DNA from: JAJKJG01 sp036389455
Lineage (GTDB): Bacteria > Pseudomonadota > Alphaproteobacteria > Rhizobiales > Beijerinckiaceae
Assembly (NCBI GenBank): GCA_036389455.1
Contig: DASVPW010000003.1
Coordinates: 14,591-78,590, forward strand
Direction of reading: 5' to 3'
Length of the DNA: 64,000 nucleotides
Made by a program: the position numbers and the translations under genes
Shown here: in pieces, positions 32,988-41,394 of the stretch
How the letters are laid out: the number at the start of each line of letters is the position of its first letter
How positions within the stretch are numbered: the stretch's first letter is position 1
The notes under the pieces: model-generated
What the model saw: the letters and a program-made list of their open reading frames with translations, nothing else
Databases searched by the model: none
Told to the model about the DNA's origin: nothing

Positions 32988-34232
32988 GTGATCCGGAGCG
33001 GAGATGGGACCGGGGTCTCGGCGCGGCGGCTCGTGCTCCTCGTCTGCGTGGCGCAGGTGCTGGTGCAGATCGGCGCCTTCGTCTGGCCGGCGCTCCTGCC
33101 CGAGATGGTGGCGCTGTGGGGCCTCACCTACGGCGAGGCCGGCTGGATCACGGCGTCGTTCCACGGCGCCTACATCGTCGCCGTCCCGGTGCTCGTGACC
33201 CTGACCGACCGCTTCGATGCGAAGCTCGTCTATCTCTCGGGCGTCGCGCTCACGGTCGTCGGGCACCTCCTGTTCGGCCTCTTCGCCGAGGGCTTCTGGT
33301 CGGCGGCGGCCGCGCGGGCGCTCACCGGCGTCGGCTGGGCCGGCACCTACATGACCGGCCTCAAGCTCCTCGCCGACAGCGTCGACGCGAAGCTCATGTC
33401 GCGCGCGACGGCGGGGCACGCCGCCGGCATCGGCATCGCCGGCGCGCTCTCCTTCGCCTGCGCGGACCTCGTCCAGCGCCTCGCGGGCTGGAACGCCGCC
33501 TTCTTCGCGGCCTCGGCGAGCGCGGCGCTCGCCTGGATCATCGTCGTGATCGCGGTGCCGCGGCGGGCCGGCGGCGTCCCGAAGGCCGGCGGCTTGGCGC
33601 TGTTCGATTTCCGGCCCGTGTTCCGCAACCGCTCGGCCATGGCCTACGCCATCGTCTACGGCATCCACACCCTCGAGATGGCGGCGCTGCGCGGCTGGGG
33701 CGTGGCCTATCTCGCCTTCGTGGCGACGGCGACCGGCGCCTCGGCGGCGGTCCTGTCCCCCGCCGCCGTGCTGACCATCGTCGGCCTTGTCGGAACGCTG
33801 GCCAGCATCCTCGGCAACGAGGCCGCCATCCGCCTCGGCCGGCGCCGCCTGATTGTTTTGGCCCTCGTCGCGTCAGCCCTCTGCGCCGGCCTGCTCGGCC
33901 TGATCGGCTCCGGTTCCTACGCCCTCGCCGCCGCGCTGCTCCTCGTCTACGGCCCGGTCGTCTGGCTCGATTCCGCCTCCCTGACGGCCGGGACGGCCGG
34001 CACCGCCGAGCCGTCCCGGCGCGGCGCGACCCTCGCGGTCCATTCCATGCTCGGCTACATCGGCGGCTTCATCGGGCCGCTCGCGGTCGGATGGATGCTC
34101 GACGCCGGCGGCATGGGGCCCGGCTCCTGGGCGGCGGCGTTCATCGCCATCGCCCTCCTGTCCGTCGTCGCGCTCGCCCTGTTCGCGGCGATGCGGCCGC
34201 GCGGGCTCGCCGGCGATCGGGGCTCGGATTAG
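32988..34232 (+). CDS. MFS transporter
   Basis: A 414-residue major facilitator with about 12 membrane spans. 'LTDRFDAKLVYLSG' after span two matches the family's loop motif (GxxxDRxGRR type, here degenerate), and 'ALTGVGWAGTYMTGLKLLAD' is span four. The substrate is not shown. It is convergent with an arsO-like gene 37 bases away; some MFS proteins in arsenic clusters export arsenicals, so this is one possibility. I take GTG at 32988 because 17 residues earlier in frame (from 32937) are hydrophilic and unlike the family. Confidence 0.82.
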   Translation: MIRSGDGTGVSARRLVLLVCVAQVLVQIGAFVWPALLPEMVALWGLTYGEAGWITASFHGAYIVAVPVLVTLTDRFDAKLVYLSGVALTVVGHLLFGLFAEGFWSAAAARALTGVGWAGTYMTGLKLLADSVDAKLMSRATAGHAAGIGIAGALSFACADLVQRLAGWNAAFFAASASAALAWIIVVIAVPRRAGGVPKAGGLALFDFRPVFRNRSAMAYAIVYGIHTLEMAALRGWGVAYLAFVATATGASAAVLSPAAVLTIVGLVGTLASILGNEAAIRLGRRRLIVLALVASALCAGLLGLIGSGSYALAAALLLVYGPVVWLDSASLTAGTAGTAEPSRRGATLAVHSMLGYIGGFIGPLAVGWMLDAGGMGPGSWAAAFIAIALLSVVALALFAAMRPRGLAGDRGSD

Positions 34233-34269
34233 GTCCGGTCCGGCGACGCGATGCCCGGCCTCGCGTCCC

Positions 34270-35661
34270 TCAAGCCACCGCGCCGCAGCCGCAGCCCATG
34301 CCGGTGACCCGCTTCGCCTCGGCGTCCGCGACGCAGCAGGCGTCGGCCTCGGCGGGCGCGGGCCCGCCGCAGCAGCCGGGCGAGGTCTCCGCCGCCGCCG
34401 CCCGCTCGGTCGAGCACACCCCCGTCTCCGGCAGGACGAGATGCACCGCGTCGGCGGCGCGCCGATCTCCGGCGATCGCCGCCGCGACCGAGCGGACCTG
34501 CTCGTAGCCGGTCATCATCAGGAAGGTGGGCGCGCGTCCGTAGCTCTTGATCCCGGCGGTGTAGAAGCCCGGCTCCGGGTGCGACAGCTCGCGGTGGCCG
34601 TGGGGCGGGACGGAGCCGCAGGAATGCAGGTTCGGGTCGATCATGGGCCCGAGCGCCCTTGCGGATTCAAGCCACGGGTCGAGATCGAGCCGCAGCTCCC
34701 GCGTCAGCGCGAGATCCGGCCGCTGGCCCGTCGCGACCACGATGCGGTCGAGGGGCCCGACCGTCCGTACGCCGTTCCCCGTCTCCCCTTCGAGGATGAC
34801 CTGGTCGCCTTCCGGCCGGACCGCAGTCGTCGCGAAGCCGGCGACCAGCGTCACCCGCCCGCCCTCGACGAGCTCGCGGAGATGTGCGCCGAGCTCGCCG
34901 CGGGCCGGCAGTTGGTCGGCCGCGCCGCCGCCGTAGACGCGGGCGAGGTTTGCACCGCGCACGACCCATAAGACGCCGGTGCGCGAATCGCGCCCGGCGA
35001 GCCGCGCGAGGTCGATGAGGGTGTTCGCGGCCGAGTGGCCCGCTCCCACCACGGCCGTGACGCGGCCCTCGAAACGCGCGCGGTCGCGGCCGAGCACGTC
35101 GGGAAGGCCGTAAAAGATGCGGTCGGCACAATCACGCTCGCCCTCGGCCGGCACGCCGCCGGCGCCGAGCGGGTTCGGGCTCGTCCAGGTGCCCGAGGCG
35201 TCGATCACCGCCCGCGCGAGATGCGTCCGGATCCGGCCGTCGCCGTTCACGACGGAGAGCGCGAAGGGCTTCGTCTCCCGACCCCGGCTCGCGACCTTGT
35301 CGGCGCCCAGGCGGGTGACGGCGCGGACGGTGCTCCTCGTCGCGATCGCGGACGAAAGCTCCGGCGTCTCGGAGAGCGGCTTGAGATAGGCTTCGTAGAG
35401 GTCCGCGCCGGTGGGAAAAACGTCGTCCGGCGGCTCCTGCCAGCCGTGGCGCTTGAGCAGCGCGACCGCCGCCGCATCGGCGTTGTACTTCCACGGCGAG
35501 AACAGGCGGACATGGCCCCAGTCGCGGACGTTCGCGGCGACGGTCGCGCCGGCTTCGAAGACGCGCACGGGCACGCCGCGCCCGACGAGGTGGGCTGCGG
35601 CCGCGAGGCCGACCGGACCTCCTCCGATGACGGCCACTGGCAGAGTGTCGAGATCAGGCAT
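34270..35661 (-). CDS. ArsO-like flavin-dependent monooxygenase with Cys-rich tail
   Basis: A 463-residue FAD/NAD(P)H-dependent enzyme related to the ArsO proteins of arsenic operons. The FAD site is 'VIGGGPVGLAAAAH' (G13-G15, G18), the NAD(P) site is 'VVGAGHSAANTL' in the middle, and 'VVATGQRPDL' is the FAD-closing motif. The last 50 residues hold seven Cys, including two CC pairs and C-G-C-G-near the end, which may bind arsenic or another soft metal. The gene lies 51 bases downstream of an arsR gene on the same strand, so it is probably under ArsR control. Its biochemical reaction is not established. Confidence 0.82.
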   Translation of the reverse strand: MPDLDTLPVAVIGGGPVGLAAAAHLVGRGVPVRVFEAGATVAANVRDWGHVRLFSPWKYNADAAAVALLKRHGWQEPPDDVFPTGADLYEAYLKPLSETPELSSAIATRSTVRAVTRLGADKVASRGRETKPFALSVVNGDGRIRTHLARAVIDASGTWTSPNPLGAGGVPAEGERDCADRIFYGLPDVLGRDRARFEGRVTAVVGAGHSAANTLIDLARLAGRDSRTGVLWVVRGANLARVYGGGAADQLPARGELGAHLRELVEGGRVTLVAGFATTAVRPEGDQVILEGETGNGVRTVGPLDRIVVATGQRPDLALTRELRLDLDPWLESARALGPMIDPNLHSCGSVPPHGHRELSHPEPGFYTAGIKSYGRAPTFLMMTGYEQVRSVAAAIAGDRRAADAVHLVLPETGVCSTERAAAAETSPGCCGGPAPAEADACCVADAEAKRVTGMGCGCGAVA

Positions 35662-35712
35662 CGGCTTCTCCTTCGCTCATTCCGGAAACATCGAAATTAA
35701 AGGCAAATCGGA

Positions 35713-36033
35713 TCACGCCGCGGCCTCCGCCGGCGCCGCGGCGCAAGGAGCGTCGGCGCAGCACTCGTCGGCCAGGAACCCGATCAGGGCGCGCATCGCC
35801 GGGTAGTCGGCGCGGCAGATGAGCGTCGTGCCATGGCGCTCCTGCGTGACGAGCCCGGTCAGGATGAGCCGGTGCAGGTGATGCGAGAGGGTCGACGGCG
35901 CGATCTTCAGCTTCTCCTGCAGCCGCCCGACGGCAAGCCCCGCCGCGCCCGCCCGGACGAGGGCGCGGTAGAGCCTGAGCCGCGTCGGGTTGCCGAGCGC
36001 CTCGAGCTGCCTGGCGGATCTTTCGACTTTCAT
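35713..36033 (-). CDS. ArsR-family arsenical-type repressor
   Basis: A 106-residue winged-helix repressor. 'GNPTRLRLYRALVRAG' and 'IAPSTLSHHLHRLILTGLV' form the DNA-binding core. It lacks the ELCVCDL motif of classic ArsR, but has C91, C92 and C97 near its C-terminus (plus C73), placed much like the arsenite site of the Acidithiobacillus-type ArsR. It probably represses itself and the arsO-like gene downstream and is released by trivalent arsenicals. A palindrome 43 bases upstream is the likely operator. Confidence 0.88.
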   Translation of the reverse strand: MKVERSARQLEALGNPTRLRLYRALVRAGAAGLAVGRLQEKLKIAPSTLSHHLHRLILTGLVTQERHGTTLICRADYPAMRALIGFLADECCADAPCAAAPAEAAA

Positions 36034-36075
36034 GGAAGTAGCATCGGCCCATGCCGGCCGGGCGTCAAGCTCTAT

Positions 36076-36091
36076 TTCGAGTTTTATCGAA
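36076..36091 (-). promoter_or_regulatory. Probable ArsR operator
   Basis: TTCGA and TCGAA form an inverted repeat with a six-base A/T-rich centre, within the 59-base gap upstream of arsR. The site is in the locally AT-rich part of this gap and has the form of ArsR-family operators. A clear -35/-10 pair at the right distance was not found. Confidence 0.5.
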
Positions 36092-36092
36092 G

Positions 36093-36533
36093 TTATTTGT
36101 CCGGCGGCGGTGCCGGAGCCGCATCGTCGCCGAACGCGGACCGGTCGAAGCTGCGGCAGCTCTCGGGAAAGCGCACCCATGGGTGCTGCTCCGCGGTCCA
36201 GGCGATGAGGGTCGGTTGCGGGAACGCCGGATCGGCGAAGCAGCCCACGGCGACCGCGAGGCAGTCCGGAAGTGCGCTCGAGCGCCAGAGCACCGACGTG
36301 CCGCAGGACGGGCAGAAGCCCGTGTCGAACCGAAGCTTGCCGCTCGCGCGGCCGAACGTCCTCGTCTCCCCCTCGATCGCGACGACCTGCGCATCGTGGA
36401 AGTAGGCGGACACGCCGAAGACGCTGCCCGTGCGCCGCTGGCATTCCCGGCAATTGCACGCGAGGACTTGGGTCGGATCGCCTTCGAGCGTGACCTGGAG
36501 CTGCCCGCAGGCGCACGTCGCGACTCTCCTCAT
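36093..36533 (-). CDS. GFA-family zinc protein
   Basis: A 146-residue protein of the glutathione-dependent formaldehyde-activating (GFA/CENP-V) fold. Seven cysteines that bind structural and catalytic zinc are present: C7 and C9, C26, C28 and C31 ('CNCRECQ'), and C74 and C77 ('FCPSCG'). The true reaction of most family members is unknown. It lies between NAD kinase and arsR on the minus strand; 13 bases separate it from the kinase stop, so it may be the last gene of that transcript. Confidence 0.9.
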   Translation of the reverse strand: MRRVATCACGQLQVTLEGDPTQVLACNCRECQRRTGSVFGVSAYFHDAQVVAIEGETRTFGRASGKLRFDTGFCPSCGTSVLWRSSALPDCLAVAVGCFADPAFPQPTLIAWTAEQHPWVRFPESCRSFDRSAFGDDAAPAPPPDK

Positions 36534-36546
36534 GCCGCACGCTTCC

Positions 36547-37320
36547 TCAATACCCGAACTGCTCGCGCAGGATGCGCTCGTCGAGGCTGTGGCCGGGGTC
36601 GTGGAGCATGACGAGGTCGACGTCGCGGTCCATGGAGACGTCGACTTGGGCTACGGTGCGGAACTCGGTGTGGTCGGCGACGGCGCTCACCGGCCGGTGC
36701 TCCGGCTCGATGACGTCGACGCGGATCGCGGCACGGTCGGGCAAAAGCGCCCCGCGCCAGCGGCGCGGGCGGAAGGCGGAGATCGGGGTGAGCGCGAGGA
36801 GCGGCGCGTTGAGCGGCAGGATCGGGCCGTTGACCGAGAGGTTGTAGGCGGTCGAGCCCGCCGGCGTCGCGATCAGGAGGCCGTCGGCGATGAGCTCGTC
36901 GAGCCGGACCTTGCCGTCGACGGCGACGCGCAGCTTCGCGGCCTGGTGCGTCTGGCGCAGCATCGAGACCTCGTTGATGGCCCGCGCCGTGTGGGCGACG
37001 CCGTGGACGTCGCGGGCGACCATCAGGAGCGGGTGGACGATGCTGCGCTGCGCGGCCTCGAGACGTTCCGGGAGGTCGTCCTCCCTGAAGTCGTTCATGA
37101 GGAAGCCGACCGAGCCCTTGTTCATGCCGTAGATCGGCTTGCCCGAGCCCATGAAGCGGTGGAGCGACTGCAGCATGAGTCCGTCGCCGCCGAGCGCCAC
37201 CACCACGTCGGCCTTCTCCGGCGGCGCGCTTGCGTAGCGTGCGCCGAGCGCCGCCGCCGCCTCTTGGGCCTCCGGCGTGGGGCTCGCCACGAAGGCGACC
37301 GTCTCGAATTGTCTCGCCAT
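36547..37320 (-). CDS. nadK: NAD kinase
   Basis: Phosphorylates NAD to NADP. The 257-residue cytoplasmic enzyme has the GGDG motif (G44-G-D46-G) in 'VVALGGDGLMLQS', the 'NEVSMLR' segment near the middle and 'ATPAGSTAYNLS' for nucleotide binding, with 'NGPILPL' after it. Length is typical of alphaproteobacterial enzymes. It is divergent from cutA with 73 bases between, which should hold both promoters. Confidence 0.95.
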   Translation of the reverse strand: MARQFETVAFVASPTPEAQEAAAALGARYASAPPEKADVVVALGGDGLMLQSLHRFMGSGKPIYGMNKGSVGFLMNDFREDDLPERLEAAQRSIVHPLLMVARDVHGVAHTARAINEVSMLRQTHQAAKLRVAVDGKVRLDELIADGLLIATPAGSTAYNLSVNGPILPLNAPLLALTPISAFRPRRWRGALLPDRAAIRVDVIEPEHRPVSAVADHTEFRTVAQVDVSMDRDVDLVMLHDPGHSLDERILREQFGY

Positions 37321-37393
37321 CGCGGACCCGCTTGCCTACACCCCGAACGCCGGCCCCGTGAGAGGTCGGCGGCCAAGCCAAGCGAGGCATAGC

Positions 37394-37723
37394 ATGGACG
37401 AGGCCCTGATCGTCTACACGACCTTCCCGGACGAGGAGACGGCGCTCGCGATCGGCGAGGCGCTCGTGCGCGAGAAGCTCGCCGCCTGCGTCAACCTGAT
37501 CCCGGGCATGCGCTCGGTCTACGCCTGGAAGGGCGAGGTCGAGCGCGGCGCCGAGGTCGTCGGGATCGTCAAGACCCGCGCGGGCCTCAAGGAGGCGGTG
37601 CGCGCGGCGCTGAAGGAGCGCCACCCCTACGAGACTCCGATCGTGCTGTTCATCCCCGTCGTGGGCGGCGATGCCGGCACGCTCGCTTGGCTCATGGAAG
37701 AGACGGGCGGCGCTGCGGCATGA
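37394..37723 (+). CDS. cutA: Divalent cation tolerance protein CutA
   Basis: A 109-residue trimeric CutA1 protein. The signature 'EKLAACVNLIPGMRSVYAWKG' (abbreviated here to its landmarks: A-A-C-V-N near residue 32 and Y-x-W-K-G near 45) and 'KERHPYETPIVL' are intact. It is linked to copper tolerance in E. coli, though the mechanism is debated. AGCGAGG is placed about seven bases before the ATG. The open frame upstream runs into the divergent NAD kinase gene. Confidence 0.92.
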   Translation: MDEALIVYTTFPDEETALAIGEALVREKLAACVNLIPGMRSVYAWKGEVERGAEVVGIVKTRAGLKEAVRAALKERHPYETPIVLFIPVVGGDAGTLAWLMEETGGAAA

Positions 37724-37747
37724 AAAAACGGGCGCTTTCGCGCCCGT
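37723..37747 (-). terminator. Rho-independent terminator of the metallo-hydrolase gene
   Basis: Perfect eight-base arms ACGGGCGC and GCGCCCGT with loop TTTC. On the minus strand the stem is followed by a run of six T, and it lies 26 bases after the stop of the metallo-hydrolase gene. It may also slow transcripts from cutA on the plus strand. Confidence 0.8.
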
Positions 37748-37772
37748 CGAGGAGGTCAGAAGGGATAGGGGC

Positions 37773-38759
37773 TCAGATCGTCGGGGTCCACTGCACCGGC
37801 ACGAACTCGTAGCCCGAGCCGCTCTTCGCGATGTAGCCGGTCGCCGGGAAGGGGGCGTGGTAGAAGGAGACGCGCGCCTTCTCGGCGGCGGCCATGTCGA
37901 GGAGCCGCTTGCGGGTCTCGACCGCCTGGTTGCCGTCCATGTCGAAGACCGCCTGCCACTCCGGGTGACGCACGAAGAGCGCCGGGTGGTTCGTGGTGTC
38001 CGACATCAGGATCAGCTTGCCCGAACCCGACGAGACGACGAAGGCGAAGTGGCCGGGGGTGTGCCCCGGCGCCGCGACGGCGGTGACGCCCGGCGCGATC
38101 TCCTTGCCGTTCTCGAACTGCTTCACGTCCTTGGCGATCGGGCCGAAGACGCGCCGCACGTTGTTGAAGTTGCCCTTCAGGCCCTCGGGGGCCGCCGCCA
38201 TCTTGGCGTCGTCCATCCAGTAGGACCACTCCGTGCCCGAGATCATGACCTCGGCGTTGGGGAACACCGCCGTGCCGTCCTTGAGGCGAAGGCCGTTGAT
38301 GTGGTCGCCGTGGATGTGGCTGATGATCACGGTGTTGACCTGCGCCGGGTCGAAGCCCGCCGCCTTGAAGTTCGTCATCCAGGTGCCGGTGTTGGGAGCG
38401 CCGGAGTTGCCGTTGCCGGCGTCGATGAGGATGACCTTGCCGCCGGTCCTGAGCACCGTGGTGGTGAAGGGGATCGGCGTGATGTCGGTCGGCAGGAAGG
38501 CCGCTTCCTGGGCCTTCTTGACCTCCTCGAGGGGGGCGTTCTTCACGAAGCCGGCGTCGAGGGGGCGGGCCCAGAAGCCGTCGTTGATGGCGACCGCCTC
38601 GATGTCGCCGACCTTGGTGCGGTAGAAGCCGGGCGCCTGCCCGCCGGAGGCGCCGGCCGCCGGGGCGGGGGTGCCCTGGGCGGAGGCGGGACCGCCGATT
38701 GCGGTCGCGGCGGCGGCCGCGGGAGCCGCGGCCAGGATGCTGCGTCGGGTCAAATGCAT
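37773..38759 (-). CDS. MBL-fold metallo-hydrolase with Tat-like signal
   Basis: A 328-residue metallo-beta-lactamase-fold hydrolase. 'SHIHGDHINGL' (H148, H150, D152, H153) is the dinuclear zinc site, with 'APGHTPGHFAF' and 'LMSDTTNHP' supplying further ligands. The N-terminus 'LTRRSILAAAP' followed by an Ala-rich core is a twin-arginine signal, so the enzyme probably folds in the cytoplasm and acts in the periplasm. This branch includes lactonases and quorum-quenching enzymes; the substrate is unknown. The ATG at 38759 places the signal at the very N-terminus. Confidence 0.88.
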   Translation of the reverse strand: MHLTRRSILAAAPAAAAATAIGGPASAQGTPAPAAGASGGQAPGFYRTKVGDIEAVAINDGFWARPLDAGFVKNAPLEEVKKAQEAAFLPTDITPIPFTTTVLRTGGKVILIDAGNGNSGAPNTGTWMTNFKAAGFDPAQVNTVIISHIHGDHINGLRLKDGTAVFPNAEVMISGTEWSYWMDDAKMAAAPEGLKGNFNNVRRVFGPIAKDVKQFENGKEIAPGVTAVAAPGHTPGHFAFVVSSGSGKLILMSDTTNHPALFVRHPEWQAVFDMDGNQAVETRKRLLDMAAAEKARVSFYHAPFPATGYIAKSGSGYEFVPVQWTPTI

Positions 38760-38854
38760 GGGAACGGCCTCCCGATACGATGTTGCTTGGGGCTTTGAGC
38801 CGCGAGAACCGCGGCGCGCGCCGGTATTCTGCATACCTCGGCCCGCCGCGCGCC

Positions 38855-40270
38855 TCACATTGCGGTGAGCGGACGCGGCTCCGCGATCATGGGCCAGGGC
38901 CGCACCGCCTCGAAGGCGCGCGCGGCGCGGAGCACAAGGTCGTCCCGGCGCATCGGGCCGACGATCTGGAGGCCGACCGGCAGGCCGGCCTTGGTCAGCC
39001 CCGCCGGCACGGTCGCGGCCGGCTGGAGGGTGAGGTTGAACGGGTAGCTGTAGGGCGTCCAGCCGACCCAGTCGTCGCCGAACGACCCGTCCGGCGGCAC
39101 GTCGTGGCCGACCGCGAAGGCCGGGGTCGCAAGCGTCGGGGTGAGCAGCAGGTCATAGCGCTCGTGGAAGCGCGCCATGGCGGTGAAGAGGGAAAAGCGC
39201 GCGTTCGCGGCGGCCGCGAAGTCGCCGGCGAGGAGCCCTGAGCCGAGCTCCGCGTGCCGAAGGAGGCCGGGATCGACCTCGCCGCGGCGCGCCTCCGGGA
39301 TCGCCCGCACGAGGGCCGCGGCGCCGCCGTGCCAGATGGCGTTGAGGGTCCCGACCGGATTCTGGAAGCCCGGGTCCGCCTCCTCGACGGTCGCGCCGAG
39401 CTCCTCGAAGGCGCGGGCGGCCTTGGCGGTCAGGGCCTCGACCTCGGGGTTGAGCGCCTTCACGTAGCCGAGCCGGGGCGACCAGGCGATGCGCAGGCCC
39501 CTGACCCCGTCCTCGAGGCCGATGCGGAAGTCGGGCGCGGGCGTGTTCATGGCCGTCATGTCGCGCATGTCGGGCGCCGCGCAGACGGTCATGAGCAGGG
39601 CGGCGTCGCGCACCGTGCGGGAGAGGGGCCCCACGTGCGAGACGATGGCGAAAGGGGAGGGGGGATAGGCCGGCACGCGCCCGAAGCTCGGCTTGATGCC
39701 GAAGAGGCCGCAGAACCCGGCCGGGATGCGGATCGACCCCGCCCCGTCGGTGCCGAGATGCAGGACGCCGAGGTTCAGCACCGCCGCCGCCGCCGCGCCT
39801 GCCGAGGAGCCGCCGGTGGTGGTGCCGGTATCCCACGGGTTGCGGGTGATGCCGGTGAGGGGGCTGTCGCCGATGCCTTTCCAGCCGAACTCCGGGAGCG
39901 TCGTCTTGCCGACCGGAACGGCGCCGGATTCGAGCAGGCGGTCGACCGCGGGAGCGCTCTCGGCGACGGGCTCGGGCGAGCTCGTCCTCGACCCGCGCCG
40001 CGCCGGATGGCCGGCCCACAAAAGGTTGTCCTTGACCGTGAACGGCAGGCCGTCGGCGGGCCCGAGCGGCGCGCCCTTGCGCCAGCGCGCCTCCGAGGCC
40101 CGCGCCGCCGCCCGGGCGCCCTCGGCGTCGACGACGTTGAAGGCGTTCACGACGGGGTTGTGGCGCTCGATGCCGGAGAGCACGGCTTCCACCACATCCA
40201 CCGGCGAGAGGGTGCGGCTGCGGAAGCCGGCCAGAAGGCTCGCGCCGTCGAGGGCGAGGATGTCGTTCAT
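38855..40270 (-). CDS. Amidase signature family enzyme
   Basis: A 471-residue amidase with the Ser-cisSer-Lys triad: K80 in 'FTVKDN', the cis-Ser in 'TTGGSSAGAA' (S155/S156) and the nucleophile S179 in 'DGAGSIRIPA'. It hydrolyses amide bonds; the physiological substrate is unknown. The length and the N-terminal '...SPVDVVEAVLSGIERHNP' are typical. It is not GatA, since no gatB or gatC is near. The metallo-hydrolase follows on the same strand after 95 bases and may share the transcript. Confidence 0.9.
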   Translation of the reverse strand: MNDILALDGASLLAGFRSRTLSPVDVVEAVLSGIERHNPVVNAFNVVDAEGARAAARASEARWRKGAPLGPADGLPFTVKDNLLWAGHPARRGSRTSSPEPVAESAPAVDRLLESGAVPVGKTTLPEFGWKGIGDSPLTGITRNPWDTGTTTGGSSAGAAAAAVLNLGVLHLGTDGAGSIRIPAGFCGLFGIKPSFGRVPAYPPSPFAIVSHVGPLSRTVRDAALLMTVCAAPDMRDMTAMNTPAPDFRIGLEDGVRGLRIAWSPRLGYVKALNPEVEALTAKAARAFEELGATVEEADPGFQNPVGTLNAIWHGGAAALVRAIPEARRGEVDPGLLRHAELGSGLLAGDFAAAANARFSLFTAMARFHERYDLLLTPTLATPAFAVGHDVPPDGSFGDDWVGWTPYSYPFNLTLQPAATVPAGLTKAGLPVGLQIVGPMRRDDLVLRAARAFEAVRPWPMIAEPRPLTAM

Positions 40271-40447
40271 GTCGGGTCCGTGGGGTGGGTTGCGGCGAGA
40301 GGCGGGATGTTAGAGCGCGATCCGCACCGCTTGCCAAGCGCCGACGCGGCGCCTTTCCCTTGCGGGAGAGGCCGAGTCGCGCACAGCGCGACCGGGCGAG
40401 GGCAGCCGCCGGGGGCGGAGCCGGCGCGGGCGGCACCGTCGCGCCCA

Positions 40448-41320
40448 CTATGAAGAGGGTGGACCCTCTCCCCGCTCGGGCTTCGCCCGAGTCGGCCCTC
40501 TCCCTGGACGGGAGAGGGATGCCGGCGCGACGTGCATGAGATGGTGCAGCGCGATCCCGCTTGCGGTCGCGACGTTGAGCGAGTCGAAGCCGTCCGCCAT
40601 GGGGATGCGGACCGTGCGGGTCCGGGCCAGCACCTCCGGGGGAAGCCCCGGGCCTTCGGCGCCGAGCAGCAGGGCGGTGCGGGGCGCGCGCCTCAAGACG
40701 CTGAGCGGCTCGGCGCCGGCGGGAGTGAGCGCCAAGGCCTCGAATCCGGCTTCCGTCAGGGCATCGAGCATCTCGCCCCCTGGCCCGCCTCGGGCGAAAG
40801 GAATGGTCAGCGCCGCCCCGACCGAGACCCGGATCGCCTTGCGGTAGAGCGGGTCGCAGGAGGTTTCGTCCAAGAGCACGGCATCGGCCCCGAAGGCGGC
40901 GGCGTTGCGGAAGATTCCTCCCACGTTGTCGTGGTTCGCGAGGCCGACGAGGCCGAGCACGATGGCCGTCGGCGGAAGCGTGGAGAGGAGCTCCGCGGCT
41001 GAGCGGGCCGGCCCCCGACGCCCGATCGCGAGGAGGCCGCGGTGGATCGGGAAGCCCACGATCCCGACCATCACGGCTTGCGGCGCGACGTAGACCGGAA
41101 CGCCCGGCGGCACGCGGGCGAGGAGGCTTTCGAGCGCCGCGGCCCGCTTCTGCGACACGAGCACCGACTCCGCGAGGAAGCGCGAGCCGGTCAGCAGCAC
41201 CCGCAGCACGACCTCGCCCTCGGCGACGAAGCGCCCCTCGCGCCCGGCGAGGTCGCGCTCGCGCACGGCCCGGTAGGGCTCGATCCGCGGGTCGTCCGGG
41301 TCTTCGACGGCGATCAGCAC
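40448..41320 (-). CDS. SpoU/TrmH-family RNA 2'-O-methyltransferase
   Basis: A 290-residue SPOUT methyltransferase that should methylate a ribose in rRNA or tRNA. The three SpoU motifs are present: 'GLANHDNVGGIFRNAAAFGA', 'LLLGAEGPGLPPEVL' and 'IPMADGFDSLNVATASGIAL'. The N-terminal part is the usual RNA-binding extension. About 25 C-terminal residues ('SRPGRGPTRAKPERGEGPP') are encoded by a dispersed palindrome at 40475-40518, so the normal end was probably near 'LMHVA'. The target nucleotide is unknown; rlmB is a separate gene at 53511. Confidence 0.88.
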   Translation of the reverse strand: MLIAVEDPDDPRIEPYRAVRERDLAGREGRFVAEGEVVLRVLLTGSRFLAESVLVSQKRAAALESLLARVPPGVPVYVAPQAVMVGIVGFPIHRGLLAIGRRGPARSAAELLSTLPPTAIVLGLVGLANHDNVGGIFRNAAAFGADAVLLDETSCDPLYRKAIRVSVGAALTIPFARGGPGGEMLDALTEAGFEALALTPAGAEPLSVLRRAPRTALLLGAEGPGLPPEVLARTRTVRIPMADGFDSLNVATASGIALHHLMHVAPASLSRPGRGPTRAKPERGEGPPSS

Positions 41321-41394
41321 GGGCTCGCAACCGCGCCAGGAACCCAGCTCTGCCGTGCCCGTTCAAGACAAGGCAGGCAGCCTCGGATCGCACC

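Noticed and set aside
36040..36068. TTGACG/GATGCT as arsR promoter on the minus strand
   Set aside because: The -10 box is poor and would lie only six bases from the start codon; only the operator palindrome is reported.
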